Source: Apostichopus japonicus
Taxonomy: Eukaryota; Echinodermata; Holothuroidea; Aspidochirotida; Stichopodidae
DNA: 64,000 nt
Direction of reading: 5' to 3'
Assembly (NCBI RefSeq): GCF_037975245.1
Contig: NC_092571.1
Location: 22,245,917-22,309,916, forward strand
Under the pieces are notes generated by a model. The model ran no database searches. It was not told the DNA's origin and saw nothing but the letters and a program-made list of their open reading frames with translations. The position numbers and the translations under genes were made by a program. Each line of letters begins with the position of its first letter. Position 1 is the first letter of the stretch. Positions 9,479 to 22,303 of this stretch are shown piece after piece.

Positions 9479-10765
9479 CCCCGGATGATGACGTCTTTTA
9501 CAGCAAGTGCCTACACGGGGAGCTGTAAGTATTAGTTAATCCACCTAACATCTCAGTCCATACAGTGGCGCGATGGCTTTGCGCACTGTGCGAGCTGATG
9601 ATCGAGACTCTCTTTTGCATCCGTGGTTCGAACCCCGGGTGATGACGTCTTTTGCCGATCTTTTACAGCAAGTGCCTACACGGGGAGCTGTAAGTATTAG
9701 TTAATCCACCTAATATCTCAGTCCATACAGTGGCGCGATGGCTTGGCGCACTGTGCGAGCTGATGATCGAGACTCTCTTTTGCATCCGTGGTTCGAACCC
9801 CGGGTGATGACGTCTTTTACAGCAAGTGCCTACACGGGGAGCTGTAAGTATTAGTTAATCCACCTAACATCTCAGTCCATACAGTGGCGCGATGGCTTGG
9901 CGCACTGTGCGAGCTGATGATCGAGACTCTCTTTTGCATCCGTGGTTCGAACCCCGGGTGATGACGTCTTTTGCCGATCTTTTACAGCAAGTGCCTACAC
10001 GGGGAGCTGTAAGTATTAGTTAATCCACCTAATATCTCAGTCCATACAGTGGCGCGATGGCTTGGCGCACTGTGCGAGCTGATGATCGAGACTCTCTTTT
10101 GCATCCGTGGTTCGAACCCCGGGTGATGACGTCTTTTACAGCAAGTGCCTACACGGGGAGCTGTAAGTATTAGTTAATCCACCTAATATCTCAGTCCATA
10201 CAGTGGCGCGGTGGCTTGGCGCACTGTGCGAGCTGATGATCGAGACTCTCTTTTGCATCCGTGGTTCGAACCCCGGGTGATGACGTCTTTTGCCGATCTT
10301 TTACAGCAAGTGCCTACACGGGGAGCTGTAAGTATTAGTTAATCCACCTAATATCTCAGTCCATACAGTGGCGCGATGGCTTGGCGCACTGTGCGAGCTG
10401 ATGATCGAGACTCTCTTTTGCATCCGTGGTTCGAACCCCGGGTGATGACGTCTTTTGCCGATCTTTTACAGCAAGTGCCTACACGGGGAGCTGTAAGTAT
10501 TAGTTAATCCACCTAATATCTCAGTCCATACAGTGGCGCGATGGCTTGGCGCACTGTGCGAGCTGATGATCGAGACTCTCTTTTGCATCCGTGGTTCGAA
10601 CCCCGGGTGATGATGTCTTTTGCCGATCTTTTACAGCAAGTGCCTACACGGGGAGCTGTAAGTATTAGTTAATCCACCTAATATCTCAGTCCATACAGTG
10701 GCGCGATGGCTTGGCGCACTGTGCGAGCTGATGATCGAGACTCTCTTTTGCATCCGTGGTTCGAA
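9479..10765 (+). repeat. Eight-unit higher-order repeat, copy 2 (1,287 bp)
   Basis: Same S*, L, S, L, S(T), L, L, L order. The S(T) unit carries CGCGGTGGC at 10,211 and the last L carries GATGTCTT at 10,614; both markers reappear 2,892 bp downstream. Confidence 0.85.
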
Positions 10766-12370
10766 CCCCGGATGATGACGTCTTTTACAGCAAGTGCCTA
10801 CACGGGGAGCTGTAAGTATTAGTTAATCCACCTAACATCTCAGTCCATACAGTGGCGCGATGGCTTTGCGCACTGTGCGAGCTGATGATCGAGACTCTCT
10901 TTTGCATCCGTGGTTCGAACCCCGGGTGATGACGTCTTTTGCCGATCTTTTACAGCAAGTGCCTACACGGGGAGCTGTAAGTATTAGTTAATCCACCTAA
11001 TATCTCAGTCCATACAGTGGCGCGATGGCTTGGCGCACTGTGCGAGCTGATGATCGAGACTCTCTTTTGCATCCGTGGTTCGAACCCCGGGTGATGACGT
11101 CTTTTGCCGATCTTTTACAGCAAGTGCCTACACGGTTAGCTGTAAGTATTAGTTAATCCACCTAATATCTCAGTCCATACAGTGGCGCGATGGCTTGGCG
11201 CACTGTGCGAGCTGATGATCGAGACTCTCTTTTGCATCCGTGGTTCGAACCCCGGGTGATGACGTCTTTTACAGCAAGTGCCTACACGGGGAGCTGTAAG
11301 TATTAGTTAACCCACCTAACATCTCAGTCCATACAGTGGCGCGATGGCTTGGCGCACTGTGCGAGCTGATGATCGAGACTCTCTTTTGCATCTGTGGTTC
11401 GAACCCCGGGTGATGACGTCTTTTGCCGATCTTTTACAGCAAGTGCCTACACGGGGAGCTGTAAGTATTAGTTAATCCACCTAATATCTCAGTCCATACA
11501 GTGGCGCGATGGCTTGGCGCACTGTGCGAGCTGATGATCGAGACTCTCTTTTGCATCCGTGGTTCGAACCCCGGGTGATGACGTCTTTTACAGCAAGTGC
11601 CTACACGGGGAGCTGTAAGTATTAGTTAATCCACCTAACATCTCAGTCCATACAGTGGCGCGATGGCTTGGCGCACTGTGCGAGCTGATGATCGAGACTC
11701 TCTTTTGCATCCGTGGTTCGAACCCCGGGTGATGACGTCTTTTACAGCAAGTGCCTACACGGGGAGCTGTAAGTATTAGTTAATCCACCTAATATCTCAG
11801 TCCATACAGTGGCGCGATGGCTTGGCGCACTGTGCGAGCTGATGATCGAGACTCTCTTTTGCATCCGTGGTTCGAACCCCGGGTGATGACGTCTTTTGCC
11901 GATCTTTTACAGCAAGTGCCTACACGGGGAGCTGTAAGTATTAGTTAATCCACCTAATATCTCAGTCCATACAGTGGCGCGATGGCTTGGCGCACTGTGC
12001 GAGCTGATGATCGAGACTCTCTTTTGCATCCGTGGTTCGAACCCCGGGTGATGACGTCTTTTGCCGATCTTTTACAGCAAGTGCCTACACGGGGAGCTGT
12101 AAGTATTAGTTAATCCACCTAATATCTCAGTCCATACAGTGGCGCGATGGCTTGGCGCACTGTGCGAGCTGATGATCGAGACTCTCTTTTGCATCCGTGG
12201 TTCGAACCCCGGGTGATGACGTCTTTTGCCGATCTTTTACAGCAAGTGCCTACACGGGGAGCTGTAAGTATTAGTTAATCCACCTAATATCTCAGTCCAT
12301 ACAGTGGCGCGATGGCTTGGCGCACTGTGCGAGCTGATGATCGAGACTCTCTTTTCATCCGTGGTTCGAA
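10766..12370 (+). repeat. Ten-unit variant of the higher-order repeat (1,605 bp)
   Basis: Begins with S* and ends with S(T), L, L, L, but has L, L, S, L, S in between, two units more than the basic form. The second L carries CACGGTTAGC at 11,136. The final L has the same one-base deletion as 9,315-9,478, a sign of copying. Confidence 0.8.
12207..12370 (+). repeat. 164-bp L unit, duplicate of the deletion allele
   Basis: Identical one-base loss to 9,315-9,478, exactly 2,892 bp away. A shared deletion is strong evidence for common descent. Confidence 0.85.
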
Positions 12371-13657
12371 CCCCGGATGATGACGTCTTTTACAGCAAGT
12401 GCCTACACGGGGAGCTGTAAGTATTAGTTAATCCACCTAACATCTCAGTCCATACAGTGGCGCGATGGCTTTGCGCACTGTGCGAGCTGATGATCGAGAC
12501 TCTCTTTTGCATCCGTGGTTCGAACCCCGGGTGATGACGTCTTTTGCCGATCTTTTACAGCAAGTGCCTACACGGGGAGCTGTAAGTATTAGTTAATCCA
12601 CCTAATATCTCAGTCCATACAGTGGCGCGATGGCTTGGCGCACTGTGCGAGCTGATGATCGAGACTCTCTTTTGCATCCGTGGTTCGAACCCCGGGTGAT
12701 GACGTCTTTTACAGCAAGTGCCTACACGGGGAGCTGTAAGTATTAGTTAATCCACCTAACATCTCAGTCCATACAGTGGCGCGATGGCTTGGCGCACTGT
12801 GCGAGCTGATGATCGAGACTCTCTTTTGCATCCGTGGTTCGAACCCCGGGTGATGACGTCTTTTGCCGATCTTTTACAGCAAGTGCCTACACGGGGAGCT
12901 GTAAGTATTAGTTAATCCACCTAATATCTCAGTCCATACAGTGGCGCGATGGCTTGGCGCACTGTGCGAGCTGATGATCGAGACTCTCTTTTGCATCCGT
13001 GGTTCGAACCCCGGGTGATGACGTCTTTTACAGCAAGTGCCTACACGGGGAGCTGTAAGTATTAGTTAATCCACCTAATATCTCAGTCCATACAGTGGCG
13101 CGGTGGCTTGGCGCACTGTGCGAGCTGATGATCGAGACTCTCTTTTGCATCCGTGGTTCGAACCCCGGGTGATGACGTCTTTTGCCGATCTTTTACAGCA
13201 AGTGCCTACACGGGGAGCTGTAAGTATTAGTTAATCCACCTAATATCTCAGTCCATACAGTGGCGCGATGGCTTGGCGCACTGTGCGAGCTGATGATCGA
13301 GACTCTCTTTTGCATCCGTGGTTCGAACCCCGGGTGATGACGTCTTTTGCCGATCTTTTACAGCAAGTGCCTACACGGGGAGCTGTAAGTATTAGTTAAT
13401 CCACCTAATATCTCAGTCCATACAGTGGCGCGATGGCTTGGCGCACTGTGCGAGCTGATGATCGAGACTCTCTTTTGCATCCGTGGTTCGAACCCCGGGT
13501 GATGATGTCTTTTGCCGATCTTTTACAGCAAGTGCCTACACGGGGAGCTGTAAGTATTAGTTAATCCACCTAATATCTCAGTCCATACAGTGGCGCGATG
13601 GCTTGGCGCACTGTGCGAGCTGATGATCGAGACTCTCTTTTGCATCCGTGGTTCGAA
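12371..13657 (+). repeat. Eight-unit higher-order repeat, copy 3 (1,287 bp)
   Basis: Matches the 9,479-10,765 copy in order and in rare markers: CGCGGTGGC at 13,103 and GATGTCTT at 13,506, both exactly 2,892 bp from their partners. Confidence 0.85.
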
Positions 13658-16600
13658 CCCCGGATGATGACGTCTTTTACAGCAAGTGCCTACACGGGGA
13701 GCTGTAAGTATTAGTTAATCCACCTAACATCTCAGTCCATACAGTGGCGCGATGGCTTTGCGCACTGTGCGAGCTGATGATCGAGACTCTCTTTTGCATC
13801 CGTGGTTCGAACCCCGGGTGATGACGTCTTTTGCCGATCTTTTACAGCAAGTGCCTACACGGGGAGCTGTAAGTATTAGTTAATCCACCTAATATCTCAG
13901 TCCATACAGTGGCGCGATGGCTTGGCGCACTGTGCGAGCTGATGATCGAGACTCTCTTTTGCATCCGTGGTTCGAACCCCGGGTGATGACGTCTTTTGCC
14001 GATCTTTTACAGCAAGTGCCTACACGGTTAGCTGTAAGTATTAGTTAATCCACCTAATATCTCAGTCCATACAGTGGCGCGATGGCTTGGCGCACTGTGC
14101 GAGCTGATGATCGAGACTCTCTTTTGCATCCGTGGTTCGAACCCCGGGTGATGACGTCTTTTACAGCAAGTGCCTACACGGGGAGCTGTAAGTATTAGTT
14201 AATCCACCTAACATCTCAGTCCATACAGTGGCGCGATGGCTTGGCGCACTGTGCGAGCTGATGATCGAGACTCTCTTTTGCATCTGTGGTTCGAACCCCG
14301 GGTGATGACGTCTTTTGCCGATCTTTTACAGCAAGTGCCTACACGGGGAGCTGTAAGTATTAGTTAATCCACCTAATATCTCAGTCCATACAGTGGCGCG
14401 ATGGCTTGGCGCACTGTGCGAGCTGATGATCGAGACTCTCTTTTGCATCCGTGGTTCGAACCCCGGGTGATGACGTCTTTTACAGCAAGTGCCTACACGG
14501 GGAGCTGTAAGTATTAGTTAATCCACCTAACATCTCAGTCCATACAGTGGCGCGATGGCTTGGCGCACTGTGCGAGCTGATGATCGAGACTCTCTTTTGC
14601 ATCCGTGGTTCGAACCCCGGGTGATGACGTCTTTTACAGCAAGTGCCTACACGGGGAGCTGTAAGTATTAGTTAATCCACCTAACATCTCAGTCCATACA
14701 GTGGCGCGATGGCTTGGCGCACTGTGCGAGCTGATGATCGAGACTCTCTTTTGCATCCGTGGTTCGAACCCCGGGTGATGACGTCTTTTGCCGATCTTTT
14801 ACAGCAAGTGCCTACACGGGGAGCTGTAAGTATTAGTTAATCCACCTAATATCTCAGTCCATACAGTGGCGCGATGGCTTGGCGCACTGTGCGAGCTGAT
14901 GATCGAGACTCTCTTTTGCATCCGTGGTTCGAACCCCGGGTGATGACGTCTTTTACAGCAAGTGCCTACACGGGGAGCTGTAAGTATTAGTTAATCCACC
15001 TAACATCTCAGTCCATACAGTGGCGCGATGGCTTGGCGCACTGTGCGAGCTGATGATCGAGACTCTCTTTTGCATCCGTGGTTCGAACCCCGGGTGATGA
15101 CGTCTTTTACAGCAAGTGCCTACACGGGGAGCTGTAAGTATTAGTTAATCCACCTAACATCTCAGTCCATACAGTGGCGCGATGGCTTGGCGCACTGTGC
15201 GAGCTGATGATCGAGACTCTCTTTTGCATCCGTGGTTCGAACCCCGGGTGATGACGTCTTTTGCCGATCTTTTACAGCAAGTGCCTACACGGGGAGCTGT
15301 AAGTATTAGTTAATCCACCTAATATCTCAGTCCATACAGTGGCGCGATGGCTTGGCGCACTGTGCGAGCTGATGATCGAGACTCTCTTTTCCATCCGTGG
15401 TTCGAACCCCGGTTGATGACGTCTTTTGCCGATCTTTTACAGCAAGTGCCTACACGGGGAGCTGTAAGTATTATTTAATCCACCTAATATCTCAGTCCAT
15501 ACAGTGGCGCGATGGCTTGGCGCACTGTGCGAGCTGATGATCGAGACTCTCTTTTGCATCCGTGGTTCGAACCCCGGGTGATGACGTCTTTTACAGCAAG
15601 TGCCTACACGGGGAGCTGTAAGTATTAGTTAATCCACCTAACATCTCAGTCCATACAGTGGCGCGATGGCTTGGCGCACTGTGCGAGCTGATGATCGAGA
15701 CTCTCTTTTGCATCCGTGGTTCGAACCCCGGGTGATGACGTCTTTTGCCGATCTTTTACAGCAAGTGCATACACAGGGAGCTGTAAGTATTAGTTAATCC
15801 ACCTAATATCTCAGTCCATACAGTGGCGCGATGGCTTGGCGCACTGTGCGAGCTGAGGATCGAGACTCTCTTTTGCATCCGTGGTTCGAACCCCGGGTGA
15901 TGACGTCTTTTACAGCAAGTGCCTACACGGAGAGCTGTAAGTATTAGTTAATCCACCTAACATCTCAGTCCATACAGTGGCGCGATGGCTTGGCGCACTG
16001 TGCGAGCTGATGATCGAGACTCTCTTTTGCATCCGTGGTTCGAACCCCGGGTGATGACGTCTTTTGCCGATCTTTTACAGCAAGTGCCTACACGGGGAGC
16101 TGTAAGTATTAGTTAATCCACCTAATATCTCAGTCCATACAGTGGCGCGATGGCTTGGCGCACTGTGCGAGCTGATGATCGAGACTCTCTTTTGCATCCG
16201 TGGTTCGAACCCCGGGTGATGACGTCTTTTGCCGATCTTTTACAGCAAGTGCCTACACGGGGAGCTGTAAGTATTAGTTAATCCACCTAATATCTCAGTC
16301 CATACAGTGGCGCGATGGCTTGGCGCACTGTGCGAGCTGATGATCGAGACTCTCTTTTGCATCCGTGGTTCGAACCCCGGGTGATGACGTCTTTTACAGC
16401 AAGTGCCTACACGGGGAGCTGTAAGTATTAGTTAATCCACCTAACATCTCAGTCCATACAGTGGCGCGATGGCTTGGCGCACTGTGCGAGCTGATGATCG
16501 AGACTCTCTTTTGCATCCGTGGTTCGAACCCCGGGTGATGACGTCTTTTACAGCAAGTGCCTACACGGGGAGCTGTAAGTATTAGTTAATCCACCTAACA

Positions 16601-19256
16601 TCTCAGTCCATACAGTGGCGCGATGGCTTGGCGCACTGTGCGAGCTGATGATCGAGACTCTCTTTTGCATCCGTGGTTCGAACCCCGGGTGATGACGTCT
16701 TTTGCCGATCTTTTACAGCAAGTGCCTACACGGGGAGCTGTAAGTATTAGTTAATCCACCTAATATCTCAGTCCATACAGTGGCGCGATGGCTTGGCGCA
16801 CTGTGCGAGCTGATGATCGAGACTCTCTTTTGCATCCGTGGTTCGAACCCCGGGTGATGACGTCTTTTACAGCAAGTGCCTACACGGGGAGCTGTAAGTA
16901 TTAGTTAATCCACCTAACATCTCAGTCCATACAGTGGCGCGATGGCTTGGCGCACTGTGCGAGCTGATGATCGAGACTCTCTTTTGCATCCGTGGTTCGA
17001 ACCCCGGGTGATGACGTCTTTTACAGCAAGTGCCTACACGGGGAGCTGTAAGTATTAGTTAATCCACCTAACATCTCAGTCCATACAGTGGCGCGATGGC
17101 TTGGCGCACTGTGCGAGCTGATGATCGAGACTCTCTTTTGCATCCGTGGTTCGAACCCCGGGTGATGACGTCTTTTGCCGATCTTTTACAGCAAGTGCCT
17201 ACACGGGGAGCTGTAAGTATTAGTTAATCCACCTAATATCTCAGTCCATACAGTGGCGCGATGGCTTGGCGCACTGTGCGAGCTGATGATCGAGACTCTC
17301 TTTTGCATCCGTGGTTCGAACCCCGGGTGATGACGTCTTTTGCCGATCTTTTACAGCAAGTGCCTACACGGGGAGCTGTAAGTATTAGTTAATCCACCTA
17401 ACATCTCAGTCCATACAGTGGCGCGATGGCTTGGCGCACTGTGCGAGCTGATGATCGAGACTCTCTTTTGCATCCGTGGTTCGAACCCCGGGTGATGACG
17501 TCTTTTGCCGATCTTTTACAGCAAGTGCCTACACGGGGAGCTGTAAGTATTAGTTAATCCACCTAATATCTCAGTCCATACAGTGGCGCGATGGCTTGGC
17601 GCACTGTGCGAGCTGATGATCGAGACTCTCTTTTGCATCCGTGGTTCGAACCCCGGGTGATGACGTCTTTTACAGCAAGTGCCTACACGGGGAGCTGTAA
17701 GTATTAGTTAATCCACCTAACATCTCAGTCCATACAGTGGCGCGATGGCTTGGCGCACTGTGCGAGCTGATGATCGAGACTCTCTTTTGCATCCGTGGTT
17801 CGAACCCCGGGTGATGACGTCTTTTGCCGATCTTTTACAGCAAGTGCCTACACGGGGAGCTGTAAGTATTAGTTAATCCACCTAATATCTCAGTCCATAC
17901 AGTGGCGCGATGGCTTGGCGCACTGTGCGAGCTGATGATCGAGACTCTCTTTTGCATCCGTGGTTCGAACCCCGGGTGATGACGTCTTTTGCCGATCTTT
18001 TACAGCAAGTGCCTACACGGGGAGCTGTAAGTATTAGTTAATCCACCTAATATCTCAGTCCATACAGTGGCGCGATGGCTTGGCGCACTGTGCGAGCTGA
18101 TGATCGAGACTCTCTTTTGCATCCGTGGTTCGAACCCCGGGTGATGACGTCTTTTACAGCAAGTGCCTACACGGGGAGCTGTAAGTATTAGTTAATCCAC
18201 CTAACATCTCAGTCCATACAGTGGCGCGATGGCTTGGCGCACTGTGCGAGCTGATGATCGAGACTCTCTTTTGCATCCGTGGTTCGAACCCCGGGTGATG
18301 ACGTCTTTTGCCGATCTTTTACAGCAAGTGCCTACACGGGGAGCTGTAAGTATTAGTTAATCCACCTAATATCTCAGTCCATACAGTGGCGCGATGGCTT
18401 GGCGCACTGTGCGAGCTGATGATCGAGACTCTCTTTTGCATCCGTGGTTCGAACCCCGGGTGATGACGTCTTTTACAGCAAGTGCCTACACGGGGAGCTG
18501 TAAGTATTAGTTAATCCACCTAACATCTCAGTCCATACAGTGGCGCGATGGCTTGGCGCACTGTGCGAGCTGATGATCGAGACTCTCTTTTGCATCCGTG
18601 GTTCGAACCCCGGGTGATGACGTCTTTTACAGCAAGTGCCTACACGGGGAGCTGTAAGTATTAGTTAATCCACCTAACATCTCAGTCCATACAGTGGCGC
18701 GATGGCTTGGCGCACTGTGCGAGCTGATGATCGAGACTCTCTTTTGCATCCGTGGTTCGAACCCCGGGTGATGACGTCTTTTGCCGATCTTTTACAGCAA
18801 GTGCCTACACGGGGAGCTGTAAGTATTAGTTAATCCACCTAATATCTCAGTCCATACAGTGGCGCGATGGCTTGGCGCACTGTGCGAGCTGATGATCGAG
18901 ACTCTCTTTTGCATCCGTGGTTCGAACCCCGGGTGATGACGTCTTTTGCCGATCTTTTACAGCAAGTGCCTACACGGGGAGCTGTAAGTATTAGTTAATC
19001 CACCTAATATCTCAGTCCATACAGTGGCGCGATGGCTTGGCGCACTGTGCGAGCTGATGATCGAGACTCTCTTTTGCATCCGTGGTTCGAACCCCGGGTG
19101 ATGACGTCTTTTGCCGATCTTTTACAGCAAGTGCCTACACGGGGAGCTGTAAGTATTAGTTAATCCACCTAATATCTCAGTCCATACAGTGGCGCGATGG
19201 CTTGGCGCACTGTGCGAGCTGATGATCGAGACTCTCTTTTGCATCCGTGGTTCGAA

Positions 19257-19410
19257 CCCCGGGTAATGACGTCTTTTACAGCAAGTGCCTACACGGGGAG
19301 CTGTAAGTATTAGTTAATCCACTTAACATCTCAGTCCATACAGTGGCGCGATGGCTTGGCGCACTGTGCGAGCTGATGATCGAGACTCTCTTTTGCATCC
19401 GTGGTTCGAA
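19257..19410 (+). repeat. S unit matching 4,324-4,477 across 14.9 kb
   Basis: Both units start CCCCGGGTAATGACG and carry CCACTTAACATC, a pair of rare variants not seen together elsewhere in the window. The offset is 14,933 bp for both markers. Neighbouring units do not clearly follow the same pattern, so a short conversion tract or an eroded duplication fits better than a large block copy. Confidence 0.75.
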
Positions 19411-20697
19411 CCCCGGGTGATGACGTCTTTTGCCGATCTTTTACAGCAAGTGCCTACACGGGGAGCTGTAAGTATTAGTTAATCCACCTAATATCTCAGT
19501 CCATACAGTGGCGCGATGGCTTGGCGCACTGTGCGAGCTGATGATCGAGACTCTCTTTTGCATCCGTGGTTCGAACCCCGGGTGATGACGTCTTTTACAG
19601 CAAGTGCCTACACGGGGAGCTGTAAGTATTAGTTAATCCACCTAACATCTCAGTCCATACAGTGGCGCGATGGCTTGGCGCACTGTGCGAGCTGATGATC
19701 GAGACTCTCTTTTGCATCCGTGGTTCGAACCCCGGGTGATGACGTCTTTTGCCGATCTTTTACAGCAAGTGCCTACACGGGGAGCTGTAAGTATTAGTTA
19801 ATCCACCTAATATCTCAGTCCATACAGTGGCGCGATGGCTTGGCGCACTGTGCGAGCTGATGATCGAGACTCTCTTTTGCATCCGTGGTTCGAACCCCGG
19901 GTGATGACGTCTTTTACAGCAAGTGCCTACACGGGGAGCTGTAAGTATTAGTTAATCCACCTAACATCTCAGTCCATACAGTGGCGCGATGGCTTGGCGC
20001 ACTGTGCGAGCTGATGATCGAGACTCTCTTTTGCATCCGTGGTTCGAACCCCGGGTGATGACGTCTTTTACAGCAAGTGCCTACACGGGGAGCTGTAAGT
20101 ATTAGTTAATCCACCTAACATCTCAGTCCATACAGTGGCGCGATGGCTTGGCGCACTGTGCGAGCTGATGATCGAGACTCTCTTTTGCATCCGTGGTTCG
20201 AACCCCGGGTGATGACGTCTTTTGCCGATCTTTTACAGCAAGTGCCTACACGGCGAGCTGTAAGTATTAGTTAATCCACCTAATATCTCAGTCCATACAG
20301 TGGCGCGATGGCTTGGCGCACTGTGCGAGCTGATGATCGAGACTCTCTTTTGCATCCGTGGTTCGAACCCCGGGTGATGACGTCTTTTGCCGATCTTTTA
20401 CAGCAAGTGCCTACACGGGGAGCTGTAAGTATTAGTTAATCCACCTAATATCTCAGTCCATACAGTGGCGCGATGGCTTGGCGCACTGTGCGAGCTGATG
20501 ATCGAGACTCTCTTTTGCATCCGTGGTTCGAACCCCGGGTGATGACGTCTTTTGCCGATCTTTTACAGCAAGTGCCTACACGGGGAGCTGTAAGTATTAG
20601 TTAATCCACCTAATATCTCAGTCCATACAGTGGCGCGATGGCTTGGCGCACTGTGCGAGCTGATGATCGAGACTCTCTTTTGCATCCGTGGTTCGAA

Positions 20698-22303
20698 CCC
20701 CGGGTGATGACGTCTTTTACAGCAAGTGCCTACACGGGGAGCTGTAAGTATTAGTTAATCCACCTAACATCTCAGTCCATACAGTGGCGCGATGGCTTTG
20801 CGCACTGTGCGAGCTGATGATCGAGACTCTCTTTTGCATCCGTGGTTCGAACCCCGGGTGATGACGTCTTTTGCCGATCTTTTACAGCAAGTGCCTACAC
20901 GGGGAGCTGTAAGTATTAGTTAATCCACCTAATATCTCAGTCCATACAGTGGCGCGATGGCTTGGCGCACTGTGCGAGCTGATGATCGAGACTCTCTTTT
21001 GCATCCGTGGTTCGAACCCCGGGTGATGACGTCTTTTACAGCAAGTGCCTACACGGGGAGCTGTAAGTATTAGTTAATCCACCTAACATCTCAGTACATA
21101 CAGTGGCGCGATGGCTTGGCGCACTGTGCGAGCTGATGATCGAGACTCTCTTTTGCATCCGTGGTTCGAACCCCGGGTGATGACGTCTTTTGCCGATCTT
21201 TTACAGCAAGTGCCTACACGGAGAGCTGTAAGTATTAGTTAATCCACCTAATATCTCAGTCCATACAGTGGCGCGATGGCTTGACGCACTGTGCGAGCTG
21301 ATGATCGAGACTCTCTTTTGCATCCGTGGTTCGAACCCCGGGTGATGACGTCTTTTACAGCAAGTGCCTACACGGGGAGCTGTAAATATTAGTTAATCCA
21401 CCTAATATCTCAGTCCATACAGTGGCGCGATGGCTTGGCGCACTGTGCGAGCTGATGATCGAGACTCTCTTTTGCATCCGTGGTTCGAACCCCGGGTGAT
21501 GACGTCTTTTGCCGATCTTTTACAGCAAGTGCCTACACGGGGAGCTGTAAGTATTAGTTAATCCACCTAATATCTCAGTCCATACAGTGGCGCGATGGCT
21601 TGGCGCACTGTGCGAGCTGATGATCGAGACTCTCTTTTGCATCCGTGGTTCGAACCCCGGGTGATGACGTCTTTTACAGCAAGTGCCTACACGGGGAGCT
21701 GTAAGTATTAGTTAATCCACCTAACATATCAGTCCATACAGTGGCGCGATGGCTTGGCGCACTGTGCGAGCTGATGATCGAGACTCTCTTTTGCATCCGT
21801 GGTTCGAACCCCGGGTGATGACGTCTTTTGCCGATCTTTTACAGCAAGTGCCTACACGGGGAGCTGTAAGTATTAGTTAATCCACCTAATATCTCAGTCC
21901 ATACAGTGGCGCGATGGCTTGGCGCACTGTGCGAGCTGATGATCGAGACTCTCTTTTGCATCCGTGGTTCGAACCCCGGGTGATGACGTCTTTTGCCGAT
22001 CTTTTACAGCAAGTGCCTACACGGGGAGCTGTAAATATTAGTTAATCCACCTAATATCTCAGTCCATACAGTGGCGCGATGGCTTGGCGCACTGTGCGAG
22101 CTGATGATCGAGACTCTCTTTTGCATCCGTGGTTCGAACCCCGGGTGATGACGTCTTTTGCCGATCTTTTACAGCAAGTGCCTACACGGGGAGCTGTAAG
22201 TATTAGTTAATCCACCTAATATCTCAGTCCATACAGTGGCGCGATGGCTTGGCGCACTGTGCGAGCTGATGATCGAGACTCTCTTTTGCATCCGTGGTTC
22301 GAA
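20698..22303 (+). repeat. Ten-unit variant of the higher-order repeat, distal block (1,606 bp)
   Basis: Order S*, L, S, L, S(T), L, S, L, L, L. The first S has CTTTGCGC but not the CCCGGATGATG start. TTGACGC at 21,284 and GTAAATATT at 21,386 match 8,779 and 8,881 at a constant offset of 12,505 bp. An extra S with ACATATCAG at 21,728 and an L with GTAAATATT at 22,035 indicate local reshuffling. Confidence 0.8.

Larger units (their letters stand above)
8831..11722 (+). repeat. 18-unit block, first copy of a 2,892-bp tandem duplication
   Basis: Eleven L and seven S units in the order S L L L S L S L S L L L S L L S L S. Five rare variants at 9,464 (one-base deletion), 10,211, 10,614, 11,136 and 11,393 each have a partner exactly 2,892 bp downstream. 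Differences from the second copy that I saw are GTAAATATT at 8,881 and TTAACCCACC at 11,311, which must post-date the duplication or have been converted. Confidence 0.9.
11723..14614 (+). repeat. 18-unit block, second copy of the 2,892-bp duplication
   Basis: Same order of L and S units as 8,831-11,722, sharing the deletion at 12,356 and substitutions at 13,103, 13,506, 14,028-14,029 and 14,285. The next unit (14,615) is S with C rather than S(T), marking the end of clear homology. Confidence 0.9.
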
